Shown: positions 7,106 to 16,866 of the stretch, piece after piece
Position numbering within the stretch: position 1 is the first letter of the stretch
Layout of the letters: each line of letters opens with the position of its first letter
Assembly (NCBI RefSeq): GCF_028737195.1
Contig: NZ_JAQZAJ010000001.1
Location: forward strand, 62,001-126,000
Length of the DNA stretch: 64,000 nucleotides
Source: Pseudovibrio exalbescens
GTDB taxonomy: Bacteria; Pseudomonadota; Alphaproteobacteria; Rhizobiales; Stappiaceae
Reading direction: 5' to 3'
Program-made: the position numbers and the translations under genes
Notes under the pieces: generated by a model
The model's input: only the letters and a program-made list of their open reading frames with translations
Databases searched by the model: none
Told to the model about the DNA's origin: nothing

Positions 7106-9358
7106 TTAACCTCGCGTCAAGTCCATGGTGATGGCCAGAGGTTTGTTTTCCAGCTTCAGGCGGTACATTTGCAGGTTCTCGGTGATGCGCTGCACATAGC
7201 TGCGGGTCTCACCGTATGGAATGAACTCAACCCAGTCGACCGGGTCGACGCGAGGGTCACGGGGGTCGCCAAACCGTTCAATCCATTCATAAACCTTGCT
7301 TTTCCCAGCGTTGTAGGCAGCAAATGTGAGAATGTAGGAGCCGCCGAACTCTTCCACCAACTCGCCAAGATGGGCTGCGCCCAAAGTGGCGTTGTAGGCA
7401 GGATCGGAGGTCAAACGCGATGTGCTGTAGGAAAGGCCAATGTTGCGAGCGGTGGCCCGTGCAGTTCCAGGCATCAGCTGTAGCAAACCCAGCGCACCGG
7501 CGTGGCTCTTCGCCTTCGGGTTAAACGCGCTTTCCTGGCGGGCAATGGCGTAAACCATTGGCTTTTCAACGCCGTGCTTGATTTGTGTTTTTGCCGGGAT
7601 CGCATTGGTCGGATAGGCGAGGGAGCTTGCAGAAGGGCGCGTATCGTAGGCGATCTTGCCCACCATCAGGGCCCACTGGTGCAGCTCCTTGGCTTCTGCC
7701 ATTTCCGCCAGCAGGCGAACTTGCGTGTTGGTTGGTAGGTGTTCGGCCAAGTGCTTGTAAAGCAGCAGGGTATCGTTGTGGTGGCCTGCTGCGTCCATGC
7801 GGCGGATGGCGCGCACCATGTCATTGTTGTTGAAGGCAGCGCGTTCAGCAGCACTTATCTGCGGCACATTTTGCACTGGAATTTGGTTGATGCTGAGCTT
7901 TGCCAGCGCCAGTTGGCCATAATAAGCGGTATGGTAACTTCCCGCTTTCTGGTAGGTCGCAATGGCGCCAGTGCGGTCGCCTTCAGCTTCCTTGCAGCGC
8001 GCCATCCAGTAGTAGGCGCGAGAAAGCGTGATCGGCGTTTCAGCGACCTCTGTGATCTTGCGAAAATGCTTTTCCGCCCGGCGTGGGTCCTTCAAGAACT
8101 GCAGAGCATACCATCCGGCGTGCCATTCGGCCTCGGTAAACTCCAGCGCGGATTCGGCGGCGTGTTCGGCGGCAATCTCATAGGCCAGCTTCGGCTTGCC
8201 AGCTTCCACCATTTGTCGGGACACCACACGGCGGTGGTTCCACCAAGCATCCGGGTCATACAGCTCATCTGCATCCGTTGGGGCTTTTTGCAGCAGCTTT
8301 GCCGCTGTGTCATAGTCGCCCCGAGAGCGGGCAATGCTGATCTTGGCGTAAAGCGCACCGGCCTCATTGCGCATGGAGCGGGGCAGATTGGTCAACAGCC
8401 GTTCGGCGTTCTTTTCGCCGCGAATTTGAGCAACGCGGGCCTTCACATAGGCCTGCTCGTCGCGAGAAAGCTTGGACACGAAGCGCAGAGCACTGTTCGT
8501 GCGCTCCCGGTAGAGGAACATTTCAACGCGGGCGCGATAGTCTTCGCGGGTCAGCAGGCGGGCGAAAGTCGTGCCTATGTCCTTCTCCAAACCACCTTCA
8601 AGAAGCTCTTTGTGCCAAATGGGGCGGATCAACTGCCGAGCCGCGCCATTGTTGCCAACGGCCAGCTGCGCCTTCGCGAGAGCGATCTTGCCCAACATGC
8701 TCTCAGGTTGGGTGTTTCCGAATGCTGCGATGATGTCGCGGGGCGGCAGATTGGAAGCAGACAGAGAGGCTTCTGCGCGGGCGCGGGCAATCTTGGGTGA
8801 TGGCCAGTGCGGCGCAGAGGCCGCAAAATTCGTGATGTACTGTGTTGGAACGCGCGGTCCACCGGCAACCATCAGTCGCCAGTCGATGATGCGGCGGTCC
8901 AGATTGTCTGGCATGCGGTTGCGGGCGTTTATGGCCTGTTCAATGCGGCCCTTTTTGATGTCGTCCAGAACGGCATCCAGCTGTGTGGCCGGTGTTGTGG
9001 CGTCGGGCACGTTCCACTGCTGGTTCTGCAAGATTACTTGAGACTGCAGTTGCTGCTGCGGGGTGGCTTGCGGGCGGATCTGATTCCGGTCGATCAACGC
9101 CATGGGCTCGGAAGCAGGGGAGGTGGCGGCACCAAATCCCGGCTTGGAGCGCGGTCCACCGTTCGCGGCATAGGCGGACACATAGGGCGAGCCCGCAGTG
9201 GTGCCTTGCGCTTGTGACACGGTTTGCTTGAAGGGGTTTGGTGCCGGTGTTTGGGAAACGTAGTGCTGCGAGGCTTCCACCGTTTGAATGGTGGCCGCAC
9301 CCGCCAAAACGAAGGCAGCGGTGCTCACGCTTGCAAGAAAAACTCTAGTCATGGGCAT
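7106..9358 (-). CDS. Soluble lytic murein transglycosylase (Slt70-like)
   Basis: A 750-residue periplasmic enzyme that cleaves the MurNAc-GlcNAc bond of peptidoglycan with formation of 1,6-anhydro ends. An N-terminal signal sequence (VFLASVSTAAFVLAGAAT) is followed by a Pro/Gln-rich linker to about residue 130, then a long alpha-helical superhelical region of TPR-like repeats. The C-terminal SLT domain starts near residue 595: AIARQESAFNPKAKS with the catalytic Glu at about 609, then GALGLLQLMPGTA and AAYNAG, all family motifs. The first two ATG codons (MPMTRV) are both possible starts; no strong Shine-Dalgarno separates them. The gene stands alone and diverges from dapA. The linker makes it somewhat longer than E. 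coli Slt70. Confidence 0.93.
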   Translation of the reverse strand: MPMTRVFLASVSTAAFVLAGAATIQTVEASQHYVSQTPAPNPFKQTVSQAQGTTAGSPYVSAYAANGGPRSKPGFGAATSPASEPMALIDRNQIRPQATPQQQLQSQVILQNQQWNVPDATTPATQLDAVLDDIKKGRIEQAINARNRMPDNLDRRIIDWRLMVAGGPRVPTQYITNFAASAPHWPSPKIARARAEASLSASNLPPRDIIAAFGNTQPESMLGKIALAKAQLAVGNNGAARQLIRPIWHKELLEGGLEKDIGTTFARLLTREDYRARVEMFLYRERTNSALRFVSKLSRDEQAYVKARVAQIRGEKNAERLLTNLPRSMRNEAGALYAKISIARSRGDYDTAAKLLQKAPTDADELYDPDAWWNHRRVVSRQMVEAGKPKLAYEIAAEHAAESALEFTEAEWHAGWYALQFLKDPRRAEKHFRKITEVAETPITLSRAYYWMARCKEAEGDRTGAIATYQKAGSYHTAYYGQLALAKLSINQIPVQNVPQISAAERAAFNNNDMVRAIRRMDAAGHHNDTLLLYKHLAEHLPTNTQVRLLAEMAEAKELHQWALMVGKIAYDTRPSASSLAYPTNAIPAKTQIKHGVEKPMVYAIARQESAFNPKAKSHAGALGLLQLMPGTARATARNIGLSYSTSRLTSDPAYNATLGAAHLGELVEEFGGSYILTFAAYNAGKSKVYEWIERFGDPRDPRVDPVDWVEFIPYGETRSYVQRITENLQMYRLKLENKPLAITMDLTRG

Positions 9359-9676
9359 CGGTGGTTGGCCTTATGGTCGCTGAACTCAAAACACTTGGAC
9401 CCTTCTCCCCACAAAAAGGACCAATCTTCAATTCCCCTTTATAGAAAGCAAGTGCCATAAAAATGGTAAATGAAGGTTTAATTGTGGCTCGTTGCCGCTA
9501 GGTGTTTTTGCTTGTGTTCGAATAATAAAATAGCGGAGAACTAGGCAAACGAATCTTATAAGAGATTGCGTTGACCATTGATGAAGGTGTACGGGCTAAG
9601 TATGGTGGCTCGCCCAATATCAATCGTGGGTCACATTTGGGAATTTATTTGACTGCTATCCAACGAGGAACCTGAA
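9359..9676. other. Divergent intergenic region between slt and dapA
   Basis: These 318 bases must hold the promoters of both genes. TTGACC at 9571-9576 is a possible -35 box for dapA, but the -10 region is unclear. The dapA ribosome binding site GAGGAA lies about 10 bases before its ATG. I see no RNA gene. Confidence 0.4.
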
Positions 9677-10555
9677 ATGTTTAAGGGATCAATCACCGCA
9701 CTTGTCACTCCAATGAGGAATGGTGCCGTGGATGAGAAAGCTTTCATGGACTTTGTGGATTGGCAGATAAAACAGGGCACCCACGGCCTTGTGCCAGTGG
9801 GGACCACCGGTGAAAGCCCAACCCTGTCTCATGACGAGCACAAGCGCGTCATTGAGATGTGCATTGAAGCTGCAGCAGGGCGCGTGCCGGTGATGGCTGG
9901 TGCTGGTTCCAACAATCCGGTTGAAGCAATCGACTTTGCCAAGTTTGCCGAAGCAGCAGGTGCCGATGGCATTCTGTCCGTGACGCCATATTACAACAAG
10001 CCAAATCAGGCGGGTCTTAAGGCGCATTTCAAGGCAATTGCCGCTGAAACCAAGCTGCCGGTCTTCATCTACAACATTCCGGGGCGTTCGGTCATCGACA
10101 TGACTGCCAACACCATGGCAGAGCTTTTCAAGGAAGTGCCGAACATTGTCGGGGTGAAGGATGCGACGGCGCATCTTGATCGCGTGTCCGAGCAACGTCA
10201 TATGTGTGGTAAGGATTTCATCCAGCTGTCTGGCGAAGACATCACGGCTCTGGGCTTCAATGCTCATGGCGGTGTCGGCTGTATCTCCGTAACGTCCAAC
10301 GTTGCGCCAAAGCTCTGCAGTGAGTTCCAAGAGGCAACGCTTGCTGGTGACTACGCCAAGGCGCTTGAGATCCAGGACCGCTTGGCACCTTTGCACCATG
10401 CGCTGTTCATCGAGCCAAATCCGACCGGCGTGAAGTACGCGCTGTCGCTGATTGGCAAGATGGAAAACGAACTGCGCATTCCGCTGGTTCCTGTTTCGGA
10501 AGAAACACAGGTCAAAATCCGCGCGGCGATGGTGCATGCAGGTCTGATCGACTAA
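9677..10555 (+). CDS. dapA: 4-hydroxy-tetrahydrodipicolinate synthase
   Basis: A 292-residue cytoplasmic aldolase that condenses pyruvate with L-aspartate semialdehyde, the first committed step to meso-diaminopimelate and lysine. The Schiff-base lysine is Lys161 in NIVGVKDAT, the same number as in the E. coli enzyme. The triad residues are visible too: Thr44/Thr45 in [10 protein letters not shown] and the Tyr of FIYNIPGRS at about 132. The length is standard for the family. It is followed after 51 bases by smpB. A hairpin, GGGCCGA (10563-10569) with TCGGCCC (10580-10586), lies in the gap but lacks a T-run, so read-through into smpB is possible. Feedback control by lysine is common in this family but cannot be judged here. 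Confidence 0.97.
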   Translation: MFKGSITALVTPMRNGAVDEKAFMDFVDWQIKQGTHGLVPVGTTGESPTLSHDEHKRVIEMCIEAAAGRVPVMAGAGSNNPVEAIDFAKFAEAAGADGILSVTPYYNKPNQAGLKAHFKAIAAETKLPVFIYNIPGRSVIDMTANTMAELFKEVPNIVGVKDATAHLDRVSEQRHMCGKDFIQLSGEDITALGFNAHGGVGCISVTSNVAPKLCSEFQEATLAGDYAKALEIQDRLAPLHHALFIEPNPTGVKYALSLIGKMENELRIPLVPVSEETQVKIRAAMVHAGLID

Positions 10556-10606
10556 TGAATTCGGGCCGAGCCATGGTGTTCGGCCCAACACACTCAAGGA
10601 AGAAGA

Positions 10607-11086
10607 ATGGCTGCCCAAAAAGGGGGGGCTCCCGGGCGCAAGGTTGTTGCTGAAAACCGGAAAGCCCGTTTCAACTACGAAATTGAAGAGGTATTCGAGG
10701 CCGGTCTCGAACTCAAAGGCACCGAAGTAAAGTCTCTGCGTCAGGGGAAAAGCAACGTGGCAGAAAGCTATGCGGCTGAGTACGGCGGAGAGATGTGGAT
10801 TTACAACCTCTATATCCCTGAGTACACGCAGGGAAACCGCTTCAATCACGAACCGCGTCGTCCACGTCGCCTTCTCATGCATCGGCGCGAGATCAACAAG
10901 CTTGCAGGTGCTGTTCAGAAGGAAGGCAAGACCATCGTGCCGCTCAAAGTCTACTTCAACGAGACTGGGCGGGCAAAACTCGAGGTCGCTCTTGCCCGCG
11001 GTAAGAAGGTTCACGACAAGCGCGAAACCGAAAAGAAGCGCGACTGGAATCGTGAGAAGCAACGTTTGCTCAAGACAGGAGGATAA
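10607..11086 (+). CDS. smpB: tmRNA-binding protein SmpB
   Basis: A 159-residue partner of tmRNA in trans-translation, which rescues ribosomes stalled on broken messages. The OB-fold signature is present: [13 protein letters not shown], then [16 protein letters not shown], and the basic C-terminal tail rich in Lys/Arg ([20 protein letters not shown]) that enters the decoding centre. Length agrees with the family. AAGGAAGAAG precedes the ATG. The dapA-smpB order is common in rhizobia. The tmRNA gene itself is not in this window. A strong hairpin covers the stop codon (see 11081-11110). Confidence 0.96.
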   Translation: MAAQKGGAPGRKVVAENRKARFNYEIEEVFEAGLELKGTEVKSLRQGKSNVAESYAAEYGGEMWIYNLYIPEYTQGNRFNHEPRRPRRLLMHRREINKLAGAVQKEGKTIVPLKVYFNETGRAKLEVALARGKKVHDKRETEKKRDWNREKQRLLKTGG

Positions 11087-11110
11087 CTCTCCGGCTTGCG
11101 AGAGTTATCC
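11081..11110 (+). terminator. Hairpin over the smpB stop codon
   Basis: GGATAACTCTC (11081-11091) and GAGAGTTATCC (11100-11110) form a perfect 11-bp stem with an 8-nt loop. The stem contains the TAA of smpB (11084-11086). No T-run follows, so it may end transcription inefficiently or protect the mRNA 3' end; which one is not decided by sequence. Confidence 0.45.
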
Positions 11111-11155
11111 CCGTCTCGGCATTTCCCAGCGCTTTTGAGGATAGTGGGGCATAAC

Positions 11156-11692
11156 ATGGTCACGGTTGCGGTTGCTTCCAAAAACCCGGTCAAGGTTGGG
11201 GCAGTGGAAGAGGCCTTTCGGGCTATGATGCCCAAGGCCGAGCTGGAGTTCATCGCGCTGGATGTTGAGAGCGGTGTGCCGGACCAGCCCATTGGCGATG
11301 AGCAGACCCGTCTGGGTGCAGTGACGCGCGCAATAAATGCCAGTTTCATTCAAACCGACGCAAATTTTTGCGTTGGCCTTGAAGGCGGCATCGCGACCGT
11401 AGACGGGCAGGCCTACACCTTTGCCTGGATGGCAGTTCTGGCACAAAATCAAGAACTTGCGACCAGTCGCTCTGTTATGCTGCCGCTGCCGGCTTCTGTC
11501 ATGGAAAAGGTGAACGCCGGCATTGAACTTGGTCATGCAATCGATGAAGTTTTTGGAACGACCAACATCAAGCACAAGGGCGGGGCGTTTGGAATCTTTA
11601 CCGAAAACCGTCTGACGCGGCAGTCTGTTTACGTGGACACGCTGGTGTGTGCGTTGTTGCCCTTTACCAATCCGGCATTTTCCGTCAGATAA
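11156..11692 (+). CDS. yjjX: Inosine/xanthosine triphosphatase (YjjX family)
   Basis: A 178-residue house-cleaning NTPase that hydrolyses non-canonical purine triphosphates such as ITP and XTP. The family signature is clear: VAVASKNPVKVGAVEEAF at the start, SGVPDQPIGDEQTRLGAVTRA in the middle and GLEGGI, then KHKGGAFGIFTENRLTRQS near the end. I chose the ATG at 11156 because the conserved protein begins there and the length then matches the roughly 170-residue family; the longer frame would add 20 residues overlapping the smpB hairpin. A GGGG stretch 8 nt upstream is the only ribosome binding site. The gene follows smpB by 69 bases. Confidence 0.88.
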   Translation: MVTVAVASKNPVKVGAVEEAFRAMMPKAELEFIALDVESGVPDQPIGDEQTRLGAVTRAINASFIQTDANFCVGLEGGIATVDGQAYTFAWMAVLAQNQELATSRSVMLPLPASVMEKVNAGIELGHAIDEVFGTTNIKHKGGAFGIFTENRLTRQSVYVDTLVCALLPFTNPAFSVR

Positions 11693-11786
11693 GCCTGATT
11701 GTTTTATTCCCGTTGGATTTAGGGGAGCGGGCTGAAGTATCCCCTTAACGGCTGTCAGCGCAAATTACCGTCAGTTGAGCGTATGA

Positions 11787-12692
11787 GTGGAACTGGCGGA
11801 CGTGGAAGCACTTTTCCTGAAAGTTCTGAGTGTTGTCTTCCCGGTGGTGTTCGTTGGCGGGGCAGGGTTTTTCATTGCCAGACTGCGGATCCCCTTTGAT
11901 GTGAAGGTGGTCAACAGCATCGTCTCAAACTTGGCAATGCCCTCGCTTGTCATGTCGCACCTTGCCGCACAACACATTTCGTTTGCTCAGTTTTCTCAGA
12001 TGATGCTGGCGGCCTTGGTCGCCTTGTGCTGTTTCATGGGGCTGGGCTTCATCTTTCTGAAGGTGGTCGGGTTTCCGGTGCGCACCTACCTGAACGCGCT
12101 CACCTTTGCCAATGTGGGCAATGTGGGCCTTCCCATCGTCTACTTTGCATTTGGCAGCACGGGCCTTTCCTATGCGTTGGCATTCTGGGTCGTGGTCGTG
12201 CTTGGGTTATTCACGGTGGGCACATGGTTGCCGCAGCACTCTATCACCTTCAAGCGGGTGCTGACGGCGCCCAATATCTATGGTGTCATCATCGGCCTCA
12301 CGTTCATGGCAATGGACTGGTCGTTCCCTGCGCCGCTGAACAGTGCTTTGACCCTTTTGGGTGGAGCATGCATTCCGCTCATGCTTTTGACCCTTGGCTT
12401 CAGCATTGCCAGTCTGAACTACGACATGCTGATCACAGGGGCTTTGATCGCAGTTTTCCATCTTGTGGTGGCCATTTTTCTGGCATCCGGACTTGTTCAG
12501 CTCTTCGGCTTCACCGGTGCTGCGAAAGGTGCCTTTGTCCTTGAAATGCTCATGCCGAGTTCGGTCTTCGCGTACCTCATGGCAGAACGTTATGCCCCTG
12601 AAACCGCTGGGCACGTTGCCAGTGTGGTTCTGTTTTCAACCCTGTTTGCAATGCTGTCTTTGCCCGTCGCCCTGGCTGTCTTGATGAGGTGA
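11787..12692 (+). CDS. AEC-family membrane transporter
   Basis: A 301-residue integral membrane protein of the auxin efflux carrier (AEC) family with about ten hydrophobic segments. The first half ends with NALTFANVGNVGLPIVYFAFG, the typical re-entrant region, and the second half contains LTLLGGACIPLMLLTLGFSI, the repeated counterpart. Bacterial members export or import organic acids such as malonate or malate; the substrate here is unknown. The start is a GTG at 11787, directly after an in-frame TGA, so no longer form is possible. The Shine-Dalgarno is weak. It converges with parC, and a shared hairpin separates them. Confidence 0.87.
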   Translation: MELADVEALFLKVLSVVFPVVFVGGAGFFIARLRIPFDVKVVNSIVSNLAMPSLVMSHLAAQHISFAQFSQMMLAALVALCCFMGLGFIFLKVVGFPVRTYLNALTFANVGNVGLPIVYFAFGSTGLSYALAFWVVVVLGLFTVGTWLPQHSITFKRVLTAPNIYGVIIGLTFMAMDWSFPAPLNSALTLLGGACIPLMLLTLGFSIASLNYDMLITGALIAVFHLVVAIFLASGLVQLFGFTGAAKGAFVLEMLMPSSVFAYLMAERYAPETAGHVASVVLFSTLFAMLSLPVALAVLMR

Positions 12693-12713
12693 GTCCGGGT
12701 GCCGATGCGAAAA

Positions 12714-12734
12714 GAGCCCGGGGATACCGGGCTC
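12714..12734 (-). terminator. Terminator between the AEC gene and parC
   Basis: GAGCCCGG (12714-12721) pairs with CCGGGCTC (12727-12734) around a 5-nt loop. On the - strand the stem is followed by TTTTC, and on the + strand by CTTTGG, so it serves parC best and may act in both directions. Confidence 0.8.
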
Positions 12735-12741
12735 CTTTGGC

Positions 12742-14991
12742 TTATAGATCGTTGCCGCCAAACTTGTTGCTTCGCGGGAAGCCGTTGGGCGGTAGGCGGC
12801 CCGCTTGTCCCCGGTCGCCGTACCAGTCCTGAAGCTCTTCAAGCGTTCTGCTGAAGGTCCGTCCGGAGCTGTCGAGCCAAGTCAACCCTTCGCCGCCTGG
12901 GAATGTCTTCGCGTCGGAAATGCCGCCATCACGATAGCGCTGCAAGCGCACGCCCCGGCCGCGTGTCATTTCCGCAATCTGGGCCAATGGGAACACCAGA
13001 AGTTTGCGGTTCATGCCGATCACTGCCACGTGGTCACCGTTTACAGGAACGCAGAGCTTGGCTTCACTCGGTGCCGTAACATTCAGAACCTGCTTACCTT
13101 TTCGGGTGTTGGCGATCACGTCTGCTTCTTTCACGATAAAGCCCCGTGCCTCATCGGTAGAGATCAGCAGTTTGCGTTCAGGTTTGTGGACGAAGAGGCT
13201 CAGGATGTCCTGCGCTTCGTCCATGTCCACCATCAAGCGCACCGGTTCGCCGTGGCCCCGGCCACCCGGCAACTTGTCCGCGCCAAGCGTAAAGAACTTG
13301 CCGCCGGTGGTGAACGCGAGCAGCTTGTCCGTGGTCTCGGCATGGAAGGAGAGCTTGAGGCTATCCCCCTGCTTGAAGGTGAGGGTAGAGACGTCTTGGA
13401 CATGACCTTTCAGAGCCCGGATCCAGCCCTTTTCAGAGAGGACAACCGTAATTGGCTCCTTCTCGATCATGGCCTGCTGGATGTCTTCCAGATCGTGGTC
13501 ATTGGCATTGCCGAAGTCGGTTCTGCGTTTGCCGAGTTCGGTTTCCGGACCGTAGGCCTTGCCAATTTCTCCCACAAGCTTGGAGACGCGGTTCCAGAGT
13601 TTCTTGTCGGAACCGAGCAATGAAATCAGGCCATCGCGTTCCTTGGAAAGCTTGTCGTGCTCCTTGCGGATTTCCATTTCTTCGAGCTTGCGCAGAGAGC
13701 GCAAACGCATGTTGAGGATGGCTTCGGCCTGAACTTCGGTCAGTTCGAAAGCCTTGATCAGTTCGGCCTTGGCGTCGTCCTCTTCGCGGATAATGCGGAT
13801 AACTTCATCAAGGTTCAGGAACGCAATCAGATAACCATCAAGAACTTCAAGGCGATGGTTGATCTGACCAAGGCGATAGTTGGAGCGGCGAACGAGAACT
13901 TCTTTCTGGTGTTCCAACCATTCCTGCAGAACAGCCTTCAGGCTCATGACCTTCGGCACAACGCCCTTCGAGAGCACGTTCATGTTCAGGGAAAAGCGGT
14001 TTTCCAGATCTGTCAGCTTGAAGAGCGAGGCCATCAACAGTTCTGGATCCACATTCTTGTTCCGAGGGATCAGAACGAGGCGCACATCCTCAGCAGACTC
14101 GTCGCGAACATCTTCCAGAAGGGGCAGTTTGCGTGCCGTCAGAAGCTCCGCGATTTTTTCAATTAGTCGTGACTTTTGAACGAGATAGGGGATCTCTGTT
14201 ACGACGACCTGATAGGTGCCGCGGGTGCCTTCTTCCTTGTACCACTTTGCACGCACACGGAAGCTGCCACGGCCCGTCTTGTAAGCCTCCAGAATGCTGC
14301 CTTTGTCGTTGACAATGGTGCCGCCCGTTGGGAAATCCGGGCCTTTCACAAACTGGAGGAGCTCTTCGGTTTCAGCTTCAGGCTTGTCGATGAGGAACCG
14401 ACTGGCCTCGCACAGCTCGTAGACGTTGTGCGGTGGGATGGACGTCGCCATGCCCACGGCAATGCCGGTAGAGCCGTTTGCCAAGAGATTTGGGAAATTG
14501 CCTGGAAGAACAACGGGTTCCTTATCAAGGCCGTCATAAGTCTCCCGGAAATCGACTGCGTCGTCGTCAAGGCCATCCAGAACCCGCTTGGCCACATCGG
14601 TCATGCGTGCTTCGGTGTAACGCATCGCCGCAGCGCTGTCGCCGTCGATGTTGCCGAAGTTTCCCTGACCGTCGACCATTGGGTAGCGAACGGAGAAGTC
14701 CTGAGCCAAGCGAACCAGCGCGTCGTAGATCGCGGCGTCACCGTGCGGGTGATATTTACCCATCACATCACCGACCACGCGGGCGCACTTCTTGAAACCG
14801 GCTCCCGGATCAAGTTTCAAAAGGCGCATGCCATAAAGGATGCGGCGGTGAACGGGTTTGAGGCCGTCACGGACATCCGGAAGAGCGCGGTGCATGATCG
14901 TGGTCAGAGCGTAGGAAAGATAGCGCTCCTCAAGCGCGTCCTTCAACTCGATCTGTTCAGGGGCGTCGTCGCCAGTCAGTTCTTTTCCCAT
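12742..14991 (-). CDS. parC: DNA topoisomerase IV subunit A
   Basis: A 749-residue type II topoisomerase subunit that decatenates daughter chromosomes together with ParE. The active-site Tyr is Tyr125 in [10 protein letters not shown]. The quinolone region reads [14 protein letters not shown]: the position equivalent to E. coli Ser80 is Ala86 and that of Glu84 is Asp90. The C-terminal part has repeats of the beta-pinwheel type ([21 protein letters not shown]), shorter than in GyrA and without a clear GyrA box, which favours ParC over GyrA. Length agrees with rhizobial ParC. It is the last gene of the leftward rpoZ-rsh-pyrE-acpS-lepB-rnc-era-recO block, 127 bases after recO. Confidence 0.95.
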   Translation of the reverse strand: MGKELTGDDAPEQIELKDALEERYLSYALTTIMHRALPDVRDGLKPVHRRILYGMRLLKLDPGAGFKKCARVVGDVMGKYHPHGDAAIYDALVRLAQDFSVRYPMVDGQGNFGNIDGDSAAAMRYTEARMTDVAKRVLDGLDDDAVDFRETYDGLDKEPVVLPGNFPNLLANGSTGIAVGMATSIPPHNVYELCEASRFLIDKPEAETEELLQFVKGPDFPTGGTIVNDKGSILEAYKTGRGSFRVRAKWYKEEGTRGTYQVVVTEIPYLVQKSRLIEKIAELLTARKLPLLEDVRDESAEDVRLVLIPRNKNVDPELLMASLFKLTDLENRFSLNMNVLSKGVVPKVMSLKAVLQEWLEHQKEVLVRRSNYRLGQINHRLEVLDGYLIAFLNLDEVIRIIREEDDAKAELIKAFELTEVQAEAILNMRLRSLRKLEEMEIRKEHDKLSKERDGLISLLGSDKKLWNRVSKLVGEIGKAYGPETELGKRRTDFGNANDHDLEDIQQAMIEKEPITVVLSEKGWIRALKGHVQDVSTLTFKQGDSLKLSFHAETTDKLLAFTTGGKFFTLGADKLPGGRGHGEPVRLMVDMDEAQDILSLFVHKPERKLLISTDEARGFIVKEADVIANTRKGKQVLNVTAPSEAKLCVPVNGDHVAVIGMNRKLLVFPLAQIAEMTRGRGVRLQRYRDGGISDAKTFPGGEGLTWLDSSGRTFSRTLEELQDWYGDRGQAGRLPPNGFPRSNKFGGNDL

Positions 14992-15118
14992 GGAAAATGG
15001 GTTAGCGCGTGTACCCTAAACTGGCAATGGTTCTGCTGCAGTGACCCACGGAAAACTGCAGGAATTGGGGATTTCTGGATGGAAACTACCTAGTGTGAGG
15101 CGGTGGTAGGCACCACCT

Positions 15119-15874
15119 TCAATCAGGAGGTGGCGCTGACTTGGCTTCGAGGGAGCTGACGAAGTTATCGCGGGCTACGGGCCAGGTGAGGCCGCGCGGT
15201 TCAAAAACCCACTTGAACAGGAAGTAGCCTGTCATTTTGAAGGCGCAGTTGATGTCTGCCGCCGAAAGATCCTGTGTGGATGCTGCACGCATCTCTGAGG
15301 CTTTCAGGAAGTCGGGAAGCGGGAAAAGCTTGTCGCGGTAAGGTTCTCCCGCGCTGCTGCACACCGCCCGGCCAGAGCGGGGCGAAACCCAAATCAGATC
15401 ATCGGTTTGTCCCGTTGCGGCGCATTCCGTCAAATCAAGGCCAAAACCGAGTTCATTGAGGAGCAATAGCTCAAAGCGGGCGATCAGTGCGCCGGCGAGG
15501 ATCGGATCTTCCAGATTGTCCAGCGTCACATCAAGAGCATGGAACAGCTGCGGATGCGGATCGCGTTCAGGCAGTAACCGGAGCAGGGCGCACATGGACT
15601 GCAGGGCATGTATCGACAGCGCCTCCTGCATCAGGTGAGCCGCGCGCAGGTGTATGGGTTCGGCGGAAAAATTGCCCAGATGCTCATCGAGCCGGGCCCG
15701 CCATGTGAGGGAGAGGTGGTTGCCCAACTGCAGGGCAGGCTGTTGGCGGCGGGAGCGCCCGCCGCGCACGAGACCAAGGCATCGTCCTCTATCCGGGGTC
15801 ATGACCTCCAGAATGATGTTGGAGTCGCCATGTTTGCGTGCTCCGATAACGATGCCTTCTGCGGTCCATTGCAT
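15119..15874 (-). CDS. recO: DNA repair protein RecO
   Basis: A 251-residue mediator that loads RecA onto SSB-coated single strands in the RecFOR pathway. The N-terminal OB fold is recognisable in MQWTAEGIVIGARKHGDSN and LVRGGRSRRQQPALQLGN; the helical C-terminal half contains RFELLLLNELGFGLDLTECAATG. Length matches the family. It lies 21 bases downstream of era, the usual place in proteobacteria, and is very probably co-transcribed with it. Confidence 0.95.
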   Translation of the reverse strand: MQWTAEGIVIGARKHGDSNIILEVMTPDRGRCLGLVRGGRSRRQQPALQLGNHLSLTWRARLDEHLGNFSAEPIHLRAAHLMQEALSIHALQSMCALLRLLPERDPHPQLFHALDVTLDNLEDPILAGALIARFELLLLNELGFGLDLTECAATGQTDDLIWVSPRSGRAVCSSAGEPYRDKLFPLPDFLKASEMRAASTQDLSAADINCAFKMTGYFLFKWVFEPRGLTWPVARDNFVSSLEAKSAPPPD

Positions 15875-15895
15875 CTCGCAGGTGTTCCTTCCGGC

Positions 15896-16858
15896 TTAGT
15901 TGGAAGGAAAGTCGAGGCCCATGTTGCGATAGCGCTCTGGGTCATCCGCCCAGTTTTCACGGACTTTGACGAGCAGGAACAGGTGGATTGGCACCTCAAA
16001 AGCCTCGGCCATTTCCTGGCGGGCATTTTGCGAAATGGTCTTGATGGTCTGGCCACCTTTACCAAGCACGATGCTCTTCTGGCTGTCCCGTTCCACGAAG
16101 ATGGTTTGCTCAATGCGCACGGAGCCATCGGGCTTTTCTTCCCAGCTGTCGGTTTCTACAGTTGAGATGTACGGCAGCTCCTGATGGAGGCGCAGGTAGA
16201 GCTTTTCGCGGGTGATTTCGGCTGCAAGCATGCGCAGTGGAATGTCAGAGGCCTGATCTTCCGGATAGAGCCATGGGCTTTCCGGCATCCGGTCGCCAAA
16301 GTACTTCAAGATATCGGTGGTGCCGCTGCCCTTGAGGGCCGATACCATGAACGTATCGTCGAAGATTGTGTACTCGTTGGCTTTTTTGGCGAGCTCAAGC
16401 AGCTTTTCACGCGGTGTCAGGTCGATCTTGTTAAGGATCAGCACCTTCGGCAAGCGGATGTTCTGGAGCTCTTCCAGTATCTTCTCAACGTCGCTGTCGA
16501 TACCCCGTTTGGCATCGATGATGACCGCAACGATATCGGCATCACGAGCGCCGCCCCATGCGGTGTCGACCATCGCGCGTTCAAGGCGGCGCTTTGGGGT
16601 GAAGATACCCGGTGTGTCAACGAAAACGATCTGAGCCTCGTCTTGCATGGCGACACCGCGGATCATGGCGCGGGTGGTCTGCACCTTGTGTGTGACGATG
16701 GAGACCTTGGTGCCAACAAGCTGGTTAAGCAGTGTTGACTTGCCTGCGTTTGGAGCTCCGATCAGCGCCACGAAGCCTGCACGGGTATCGTTTTGCTGTT
16801 CGGAGAGGGCTTTGAAGACAAAGCCGTCGTCATTCGGATCGTTTTCGTTGTTCGTCAT
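15896..16858 (-). CDS. era: GTPase Era
   Basis: A 320-residue essential GTPase that binds 16S rRNA near its 3' end during 30S maturation. G1 is GAPNAGKSTLLNQL, G3 DTPG, G4 NKID, and the C-terminal KH domain includes KSIVLGKGGQTIKTISQNAR. I start it at the ATG giving MTNNENDPND, which has AAGAG 8 nt upstream; a longer frame opens with TTG inside the end of rnc. The N-terminal 20 residues are acidic and poorly conserved. The gap to rnc is 8 bases, so the two are surely one transcript. Confidence 0.96.
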   Translation of the reverse strand: MTNNENDPNDDGFVFKALSEQQNDTRAGFVALIGAPNAGKSTLLNQLVGTKVSIVTHKVQTTRAMIRGVAMQDEAQIVFVDTPGIFTPKRRLERAMVDTAWGGARDADIVAVIIDAKRGIDSDVEKILEELQNIRLPKVLILNKIDLTPREKLLELAKKANEYTIFDDTFMVSALKGSGTTDILKYFGDRMPESPWLYPEDQASDIPLRMLAAEITREKLYLRLHQELPYISTVETDSWEEKPDGSVRIEQTIFVERDSQKSIVLGKGGQTIKTISQNARQEMAEAFEVPIHLFLLVKVRENWADDPERYRNMGLDFPSN

Positions 16859-16866
16859 TGTGTCTC

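Noticed and set aside
7739-8800. A 353-codon open frame on the + strand inside the transglycosylase gene
   Set aside because: The high-GC third positions of the real gene keep this antisense frame open; the product has no recognisable motif.
9689-11062. A 457-codon open frame on the - strand opposite dapA and smpB
   Set aside because: It is the antisense shadow of two certain genes, has no family resemblance and no ribosome binding site.
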